In this document: positions 9,430 to 15,911 of the stretch, piece by piece | Layout: every line of letters begins with the position of its first letter | Numbering within the stretch: the stretch's first letter is position 1 | DNA from: Phoronis ovalis | Lineage: Eukaryota > Phoronida > Phoronidae | DNA: 15,911 nt | Direction: 5' to 3' | NCBI GenBank assembly: GCA_028565635.1 | Contig: JAOXYB010025747.1 | Coordinates: 1-15,911 of the forward strand | Notes under the pieces: generated by a model | The model's input: the letters and a program-made list of their open reading frames with translations, nothing else | What the model was told of the DNA's origin: nothing | The model's database searches: none | Position numbers and translations under genes: made by a program

Positions 9430-11730
9430 ATGTCGTTGGCAGTATATGTAACTGCACTACTGGTGCTGATAATAATGGATAGGATGCTATTGGGGTTTAG
9501 TCAGGAGAACTATACTACTACAGTGGAGCCATATTGGAACTGCAGTGATTACTCGGATGAGTCTCTTTGTCCATCTCCACCTGGCCATTGTGGCACATAT
9601 GAATTTTGTGCATGTTATACTGATATCTTTGATTGGAACATGCCAGATTGCATAGGAAACAATTGTTTCTGCGATGAATCATGTTTCAAAAATGGAGACT
9701 GTTGTGTAGACTACCCAGACACGGCTTATCCATCTGCTGTTGCTGCTGGTAGTATATTTGTTAATCCACTTGCATCATGCGAAGCAATTTCCCCAGATGA
9801 TGTGAACATGGCAAGTATGTTAATCAACAAGTGTCCAGTAAAATTCAATACAATTGATGTCAAGGAAAAATGTGAAAAAGTCGAAAAGATTACTTTGGCT
9901 TTTCATGAGACAACTATCGAACAGTGGCCTGTTTATAGCAGAATTTCAGGACTACACTTCAAGAATATATATTGTGCATTTTGCCATGAGGAATTTGATA
10001 TTGAATTCTGGGAGGGTGATGTAGAATGTGATTCCATAGCACTTGTATACTTAAACACTACTAATAGAACAGCTATTGTTGATAATATTGTTAAATTGAG
10101 CAAATTGTCTATATGTAAGTTGGATTATTTTATTCCTAGTTTAAAGGTAAGCTCTTTTCCAAAAGTTTGCCGTTTACCCAATAAAAATGTTATTGATGTT
10201 TGTCCTAGTAATTTTACTGACAGCTGGGTAGCATCAGAGTGTCTCTTTTCATCTTCTACTGTTTACTCACCTGCCACAGATACTTTGTATAAAAATATTT
10301 ACTGTGCTATGTGTAATAACGAGCTTGAAAAAGAGATGCTTTGTAATCAACCAAAAGAGACTCCACGCATTGAATCATATCCACCTAACACATATTGTAA
10401 ATATTTTGAATCAAATGTCACAGAGTGTTTTTACCCAACTTATGTTTTTTTTTATGTAAATGAATATGCTACAATATTCACCTTTGGTGAACAATTGCAT
10501 GATGTAGTAACTTTTCAGAGGTGTACAGATGATTCTGAAATATTCTTTCCACCTGTTGGTGCTTGTGTCAGTGTTTTATGTGGATATAGGTATATTGTTA
10601 ACACTTCCACATGGGAATATGAAAACTGTACAAATAATGACCCGGCAGATACTGTGCATGGAAATAACCAAACTATATACCTGCCATCCAAAGTGTGTTA
10701 TTTAAATGAAAGTAATCTAAGGGTTAGTAATGGCACTGTAATTCTGAATTCTACTTATTTGATAAGTTATGAGGACTGTGCTACTGTTATCATAGCAGTA
10801 ACCAATGGCTATAGGCTATTTTACAGTTTATCAAATACTCAAAAACTTTTGTTCTTTTACGGTCAACTTATATCTGTAACATCTCTTGTAATTTTTGCTT
10901 TGATAAGTTTTGGGATACGTAGAAAACCAAGAAAAAGTCTTTTTAGCTTTGTAATAGCAGTATTCATTTGCCAGTTATGTCTTTTAATTGGAACACAGGT
11001 AGATTCACCAAACCTCTGCATATCAGTAGCTGTTTTGTCACATTTTGGCATACTTGCATCTTTCTTTTGGATGAATATTTTAAGCTGGGACAGCTGGCTA
11101 AAAACAAGTAGGAAAAGTCCAATTCAAAATTCGCTGGCAACCTTTCTTCTTAAGTGTGCATATGCCTGGTGTATTCCTGGCATTGTGGTTTGCATATCAA
11201 TTGTTGTGGATATTTCAACTGACCAGATGAATACTCTTAAACCAGGGTATGTTGAAGGAGATGTATGCTTTATTTCTTATTTACCTAGTTTGTTAATATT
11301 TTTAATAGCACCCATTGCTTTAAATGTTCTTGTTACGTTTGTGCTTTTCATTTGTACCACTGGTTACTTGATCCATAATTGCAAAACTAAGCAATCTAAT
11401 AAGAAACAATTGTATCAATTTTTGCACAATTTTTTCCTTTACATGCTTCTGGTCACAAATTGGCTTGCTGCTGTTTTGGCAGCCATATTGGATATTTCCA
11501 CACTGTGGACTGTGTTTACAATTTTAAACAGTGTCCTGGGTTTGTACATTTGCCTTGCATTTTTAATAGAAACCAAAATTTTACAGTTCCAGAATAAGGT
11601 AGAACAACAGTCACTTTTTGGTGTTCATACTGTTATTAGACCAAATGATTCAATAAAAAGCACTGATATTGCAGTTGTTCATTCTGATAATGTCCAAGAA
11701 AATGTTTATGAACTCAAAGTGGTAAATTAG
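9430..11730 (+). CDS. Secretin/Methuselah-like GPCR with somatomedin-B domain, single exon
   Basis: 766 codons without an intron, start ATG at 9430. Signal peptide ~1-24. Somatomedin-B domain ~60-95: C74, C79, C81, C85 and the CC pair at 91-92 followed by DY. Two related cysteine modules follow (135-~250 and 258-~385), each with CPxxF near its start and KNIYCAxC further on (179-185, 289-295). At least ten N-x-S/T sites mark a secreted glycosylated ectodomain. Seven helices lie at about 473-495, 503-522, 530-552, 570-592, 617-642, 662-687 and 690-714; C530 (top of helix 3) and C613 (second extracellular loop) can form the usual disulfide. The tail of about 50 residues is cytosolic. No GPS/GAIN motif is present, which separates it from adhesion GPCRs. 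The helix pattern and long Cys-rich ectodomain fit family-B Methuselah-like orphan receptors expanded in many invertebrates. Ligand and coupling are unknown. The ATG follows a stop-rich leader; a 5' non-coding exon is possible. Confidence 0.9.
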   Translation: MSLAVYVTALLVLIIMDRMLLGFSQENYTTTVEPYWNCSDYSDESLCPSPPGHCGTYEFCACYTDIFDWNMPDCIGNNCFCDESCFKNGDCCVDYPDTAYPSAVAAGSIFVNPLASCEAISPDDVNMASMLINKCPVKFNTIDVKEKCEKVEKITLAFHETTIEQWPVYSRISGLHFKNIYCAFCHEEFDIEFWEGDVECDSIALVYLNTTNRTAIVDNIVKLSKLSICKLDYFIPSLKVSSFPKVCRLPNKNVIDVCPSNFTDSWVASECLFSSSTVYSPATDTLYKNIYCAMCNNELEKEMLCNQPKETPRIESYPPNTYCKYFESNVTECFYPTYVFFYVNEYATIFTFGEQLHDVVTFQRCTDDSEIFFPPVGACVSVLCGYRYIVNTSTWEYENCTNNDPADTVHGNNQTIYLPSKVCYLNESNLRVSNGTVILNSTYLISYEDCATVIIAVTNGYRLFYSLSNTQKLLFFYGQLISVTSLVIFALISFGIRRKPRKSLFSFVIAVFICQLCLLIGTQVDSPNLCISVAVLSHFGILASFFWMNILSWDSWLKTSRKSPIQNSLATFLLKCAYAWCIPGIVVCISIVVDISTDQMNTLKPGYVEGDVCFISYLPSLLIFLIAPIALNVLVTFVLFICTTGYLIHNCKTKQSNKKQLYQFLHNFFLYMLLVTNWLAAVLAAILDISTLWTVFTILNSVLGLYICLAFLIETKILQFQNKVEQQSLFGVHTVIRPNDSIKSTDIAVVHSDNVQENVYELKVVN

Positions 11731-11863
11731 TTTTTAAATGTATTATGTGTTTTCAATTAAAATAATATTAATGAATTGTATTAAAGGTATATTTTCATTT
11801 TGCTGTTGTTCTGAGCAATGTTTCATGAAAATTTTGATTTGTCATATTATATTTTTGAAATAT

Positions 11864-11869
11864 AATAAA
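11864..11869 (+). terminator. Candidate polyadenylation signal of the receptor gene
   Basis: AATAAA lies 134 bases after the receptor stop codon, followed by an AT- and T-rich stretch. Apart from this signal, 11731-12142 shows only AT-rich DNA. Confidence 0.5.
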
Positions 11870-12142
11870 TATATATGTATATTATCATACTTGTATTTCC
11901 CACTTTAGACTTACAGACTTAAATTTTTGAAAAATCAAACATTTTGGTTTTGTTTGCTTTTGCAAATAACATTTTATGACTAAAATGATTTTGTTTACTT
12001 TCTTTCTTAAAAACATTTCTAACCAAAAAAGGATAACCTCACCTATTAGAATTACTCGACTCACATTATGCTATGTGTCAAATACAGCAAAGTTGTTACT
12101 AAGTTGTTTTAGATACTTTTAAAGTCTTAAAATATTTTGAGG

Positions 12143-12411
<269 letters not shown>

Positions 12412-12483
12412 CGGTAAAAAGACCTCGTCGTTAAGATTAGTGATCTGTACTGGGGTAGGCTTGACAAAAAACTTGGTGATAAA

Positions 12484-12620
12484 AACCCATGGCAAAAATT
12501 GCTTTCCAAAAGTATACCCCATAGTAAAAATTTATTAGCGAAAACCATATTCCATTGTAAAAAATTCTCGAAAGTGCATCTCATGGTAAAAAATGCTAGA
12601 AGTGTGTATACCCCATAGTC
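12484..12620. repeat. Decayed minisatellite, unit about 30-33 bp
   Basis: Five successive copies of a unit resembling atACCCCATAGTAAAAATT..: starts near 12484 (cccatggcaaaaat), 12514 (ataccccatagtaaaaat), 12547 (atattccattgtaaaa), 12578 (atctcatggtaaaa) and 12608 (ataccccatagt, partial). It lies close to the microsatellite but is unrelated in sequence. Confidence 0.65.
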
Positions 12621-13518
12621 GACGATATCAACGCAAAAATACTTAGACTGTGTATTCCCACTTGAGTAACTGTATTTTGTTTGCACATGTAATGAGAATG
12701 AGACAAGAATTCGAATGGAATGTTTCGTAAATGTGAAAATTGATATGCTATATATGAGGCTCTGTGATCACTGTGTTTACCAATAACAAAATGTTAGAAT
12801 GATTGTCCATTTAATTTGAATCTAATATAAACAAAATACAAACAACCTCGTAGATTCAGTGTATAATACGATATTAACTAAATTTCAATTTACTTTCAAA
12901 GTTTTTTCATTTCGTTATTTGTAAACATCTACATTTGATTATTTATCTTAACTTTAAGTTAAAACGTAAATTTGAAGACTGGGGTTTTAATTTTATATCA
13001 ATTATCATAAACTTTCTTCTACTTACAAACAACATTACAGATAGAAAAATAGAAAAATGTCAAAACACAAGTGCAAGTGTAATCTATGGGAATATTGCTT
13101 TATTCACTTTGTATTGAGCTGCTATATCTATAGGTAATCCAGAACATATTCATTAGACAAAACATGGTTAGCACGTGCGTCTACTTGATCATAATGCACG
13201 CATCGCAGTACCCTAGCTAGCTCAGAACGAGAGAAAACAATGATTGCATGTTTATAAAGCATAGTCAGTGTTACTGCCGATCATAAGTACATGTATAAAC
13301 TGTATATTTACCTAATGTGCATAATACGTAAACTAAATACAACCTGTACTCATCACTTTGTGATATATATAATCTGGGTATACTGTTTGCAAATAATATA
13401 CTATAGTATAATGTTTATAAATCTGATTGTTTTATGAAGTACATCTGAATGTACAGACAGTACTGATAATGCAGCGCAAAAATATGGCAACAGCCTTACA
13501 GCCGATATGATACTACTA
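12621..13518. other. Intergenic / dispanin 3' region, no gene seen
   Basis: Roughly 900 AT-rich bases before the stop of the minus-strand dispanin gene, likely including its 3' untranslated region. TTTATT at 13099-13104 is an AATAAA signal on the minus strand, about 415 bases past that stop; its use is uncertain. No exon of the polycystin gene was recognised on the plus strand. Confidence 0.4.
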
Positions 13519-13833
13519 CTAACCGTAATAGGAACCATAGATAACCCATGGTGCTGCGAACACTAAAATAACTACAATGACCACTAAGACCAGACTCATG
13601 ACGATCCCTGCAATACTTAATCCGAGGGATACTTTTCCCTTGCTTCTGGCGCTTTCTATGTCACCACTGCCGTAATCACTATCCGACAAAACGGAGAAAA
13701 TAATAGCGATTATGCCTAATATCAAATTGCAACAAATTGTTGTAAAAATTGCAAGACCAATGTAGTTCGGCGGTTTAAGTACTTGTTGCTGAATGACCAC
13801 GGTAGATGTCGTCACTGGCTGTCCCATCATAAC
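13519..13833 (-). CDS. Dispanin coding exon 2: CD225 helices
   Basis: The acceptor ctaacag (minus) ends at 13834, so the exon begins GTT ATG ATG. It carries both membrane helices and stops at TAG (13521-13519). If translation started at the internal Met it would lack the repeat tail, so the spliced reading is preferred. Confidence 0.87.
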   Translation of the reverse strand, partial: VMMGQPVTTSTVVIQQQVLKPPNYIGLAIFTTICCNLILGIIAIIFSVLSDSDYGSGDIESARSKGKVSLGLSIAGIVMSLVLVVIVVILVFAAPWVIYGSYYG

Positions 13834-15049
13834 CTGTTAGATGAGTAAAGCAAAAGCAAGTGTTATATAGCAATTAAAGACATAAAGCGTACATTGCTCA
13901 CTCAGCTTATCCACCAATTGAATTTCATAGTGAGGTAGCGCAAAAGTCACATGATGGAAAAATCATACTGTATTGGATTAAAGACCCCAGTTTGAAAAGC
14001 TCACAGACAAATACTGTAAATATTCTGCTTGAAAAAAAGCTCCTATTACGATTTTGTGAAAAAGAAAACTATTCGATATTACAGCTTTATAAATGTCAAA
14101 TACAAAAAAAATAAAGAAATGTCTTAAATTGAACCTTCTCTCAGAAGAAACTTTTGTAAGGGACTTGTGATTTCCCCTTCAAATAAATATTGCCAATGAT
14201 TTTAGTACACACCTATGGTATTAAATTTTGATAACATTTCTTTGCTGCATAGAAAAACCAGATAAACTACAGTTGCGGCGATGATTTACAAATTTGGAGT
14301 AGAATTTGCAGTACCAGATGGTATTATTGAGGATAATGAAATGTATGACTAATTCATTACAAATATATAGTGTACAATACCATATCTGAATGTGTACACT
14401 ATTTCTAATAGCAACATATGTGTCAAGTAATAATTTCAAAGCTCCTGCTAACCATACAGAGTTAAATTGAGGCAAAAAGCATAAGCTAGTTTTCAATGAC
14501 AAGCATATAGTATAATGTTTTTACATAATTATTAACGCTTCGCTTGATAACATATAAACCACTGCATTTTTAACCAGAAATGTTAGGTATCGACAAAATT
14601 CCATTTTGGACTGTCAGCTCTCTGCATCTAACAAGAGTCACGATAACATATGGATAGCTCTCACTATCAGGAACGTTTTCTTATAGTACACTTTATGAAC
14701 AATTCAGTAAACTCTGAATAGACATCACAAAATGATCGGTGAAAATTCCCAATATAGGAATGGTAATTCAACATTTATTTTCGTTAGGGGCACCTTTTGT
14801 GACTGGTGATGGATTTTATTTACCCCGTAAGATAACTTTGAGGGCAATAATCCGCCAAAATATAGTTACCTGTCCTTGCTGCGGAACGTAAGCAGCGTTG
14901 GGTTGTCCATATCCGGGTGGTCCGTATCCTTGTTGAGGTTGTCCGTATCCTTGTTGAGGTTGTCCGTATCCTTGTTGAGGTTGTCCGTACCCTTGTTGAG
15001 GTTGCCCTCCCTGTGATTGATCATAACCGTATTGTTGCTTTTCAGACAT
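13519..15049 (-). CDS. Dispanin / CD225-family two-helix membrane protein, two coding exons
   Basis: The coding exons are 15049-14870 (60 codons) and 13833-13519, joined phase 0 across a 1,036-base intron, giving 164 residues. Residues 1-60 start MSEKQQYGYDQ and are a Gln/Gly/Tyr/Pro-rich cytosolic tail with four PQQGYGQ repeats, followed by GYGPPGYGQP. After a short Val/Thr/Gln linker comes LKPPNYIGLAIFTTICC, helix 1 (~83-110), a short loop with GDIESARSKGKV, and helix 2 (~127-155), ending AAPWVIYGSYYG. The P.NY..L...T..CC, GI.A..FS and GD...A...SK pattern is the CD225 signature shared by IFITM, PRRT and SYNDIG-type proteins. Members sit in plasma or endosomal membranes, often as vesicle or trafficking factors. 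The proline/glutamine-rich tail is closest in style to PRRT-like members. Exact function is not inferable. Confidence 0.88.
13834..14869 (-). other. Dispanin intron
   Basis: 1,036 AT-rich bases with a minus-strand GT (14869) and AG (13834). Short open frames on the minus strand at 14221-14502 show no protein-like pattern. I see no nested gene or repeat. Confidence 0.6.
14870..15049 (-). CDS. Dispanin coding exon 1: Gln/Gly/Tyr-rich tail
   Basis: The ATG at 15049-15047 (minus) opens MSEKQQYGYDQSQGG. The frame continues upstream without another convincing start, and a likely acceptor sits 28 bases before the ATG. The exon ends CAG|GTAACT at 14870/14869, phase 0. Confidence 0.85.
14921..15004 (-). 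repeat. Four 21-bp coding tandem repeats (PQQGYGQ)
   Basis: On the plus strand the unit tccgtatccttgttgaggtt plus g recurs at 14921, 14942, 14963 and 14984. The first three are identical and the fourth differs by one base (tccgtaccc). The unit is a multiple of three, so copy-number change keeps the dispanin frame. Confidence 0.95.
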
Positions 15050-15076
15050 ATTCGTTTTATTATTGTGCTTGGAAAT

Positions 15077-15262
15077 CCTGAAAATACATGTTTTAAAACA
15101 ATGACTAAAGGTACAGATGACACGACACGACTTGAACAAACCTTAATAAATGAAGGGACCAACCTATGGCTCATATTATCCCATATGAAAGCACTTCGTA
15201 GAAAAACATACTTCCTGGTAAGCTCCACATGTAAGAAAAAGCCTGCGAACGACTCATATACC
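15077..15262 (-). promoter_or_regulatory. Possible 5' leader intron borders of the dispanin gene
   Basis: On the minus strand, tattttcag ends at 15078, giving an acceptor 28 bases before the ATG. A good donor, tacag|gtatat, is at 15262/15261. This would make 15077-15050 a leader segment and the GC-richer stretch around 15262-15350 a leader exon or promoter region. Splice motifs only; no core promoter element is identified. Confidence 0.3.
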
Positions 15263-15349
15263 TGTATCCACGGGATGACAGTGACGCCCCGGGCGTACGT
15301 AAGTGTTGCCAAGCTTCATACTTTCTATCCAACTTCCGCCGGCCAGAAA

Positions 15350-15911
15350 CCACCCATTACTTTTTTTTCGTTTTATCGAAGCCTTATGAATAGCCTGTCT
15401 GCCGGCTAAAGAAGGATTAATTAAATAAGGATTTAATATATTGCTAGTTGAGAATTTTGACAATTTTACTCTTACATGAATCTCTTCATTTATAACAATA
15501 CTATCAACTAAATTAATCAATTTTAGCAATGAAAATAGAAATATATAAAATTGTTATTTTGGACCCCTGGTATCAAACTATCAGCATTTAAATATGACTA
15601 AACAATAAGTTACACAGCTGAAAAAATCATCATCGCTTTAGGCAATTTGAGTGCAAAAGCATCAGTTTAAAAAATTGTAACAGTGATACATAATATAAAC
15701 TTTATTCAGACTGAGCCCGGTCAAACAAAGTTAGCTTTCTGATCGTTTATCCATCTTACAGGTTAATTGTTCGGAGCAGATACCGCGGGCTCTAAATAGC
15801 CCGTTTTCGGTAATATGTTTTTATGAGCCTGTCATAACTAGACATTCGGTGAGTTGTAAACAACTCCGAGAGTGTACCCCCAGCTGAGAATGTTGAATGT
15901 TGGAGAGATTG
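15350..15911. other. Terminal intergenic stretch with two hairpins
   Basis: AT-rich, no supported gene. Two hairpins are visible: taccg-cgggct with agcccg-tttt-cggta at 15781-15812, and gagttgt with acaactc at 15851-15866. Neither is a tRNA: no cloverleaf arms or T-loop are present. Confidence 0.45.

Noticed and set aside
12935-13117. 60-codon plus-strand frame considered as a missing polycystin helix exon
   Set aside because: Hydrophobic only by AT-rich codon bias, lacks polycystin S2-S6 motifs, and has no phase-matching acceptor.
14221-14502. 93-codon minus-strand frame in the dispanin intron
   Set aside because: No recognisable pattern, and the two flanking exons splice together in phase without it.
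15017-15409. 130-codon plus-strand frame near the dispanin start
   Set aside because: Antisense to the dispanin leader, mixed composition, no polycystin or other protein motif.
15781-15866. Possible tRNA or structured RNA gene
   Set aside because: Hairpins do not form a cloverleaf and no T-loop or anticodon-arm consensus is seen.

Overview
The window looks like nuclear DNA from an invertebrate animal. Genes are split by AT-rich introns with GT..AG borders, non-coding DNA is very AT-rich, there are foldback elements and microsatellites, and no bacterial gene layout is seen. The gene families (a PLAT-containing polycystin-1-like protein, a somatomedin-B seven-helix receptor and a CD225/dispanin protein) are all animal families. 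The receptor's ectodomain style fits a lophotrochozoan such as a mollusc, brachiopod or annelid, but the taxon is an inference and a cnidarian is not excluded.

Positions 146-8606 (+) hold thirteen consecutive exons of a polycystin-1-like (PKD1L) gene. All thirteen join in frame with matching phases and no stop codons, giving 791 whole codons. They run from the PLAT domain through two membrane segments, a long polar cytosolic loop, two more segments, polycystin S1, and most of the extracellular polycystin (TOP) domain. The 5' part of the gene lies upstream of the window. The exons for the rest of the channel (end of TOP, S2-S6, pore) were not found anywhere downstream in the window. Intron 7 carries a roughly 400-bp foldback element. 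Intron 12 carries a degenerate 148-bp tandem duplication and a 50-bp near-palindrome.

Positions 9430-11730 (+) are one uninterrupted 766-codon reading frame: a secretin/Methuselah-like seven-transmembrane receptor with a signal peptide, a somatomedin-B domain, two related cysteine modules and no GPS cleavage motif. It is either the next gene or an intronless gene nested in a very long polycystin intron.

Positions 12143-12620 are repeats: a compound TG/TGTC plus TATATG microsatellite, then a decayed minisatellite of about 31 bp. Positions 15049-13519 (-) hold a two-coding-exon dispanin/CD225 gene of 164 residues with four near-identical 21-bp PQQGYGQ repeats. The last 850 bases probably include its 5' leader, then AT-rich DNA and two hairpins.

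I see no functional link between the three genes beyond all being membrane proteins, and no clearly new biological system. The points most worth checking are the missing polycystin pore exons, the nested or intronless receptor and its duplicated ectodomain, and the foldback repeats.
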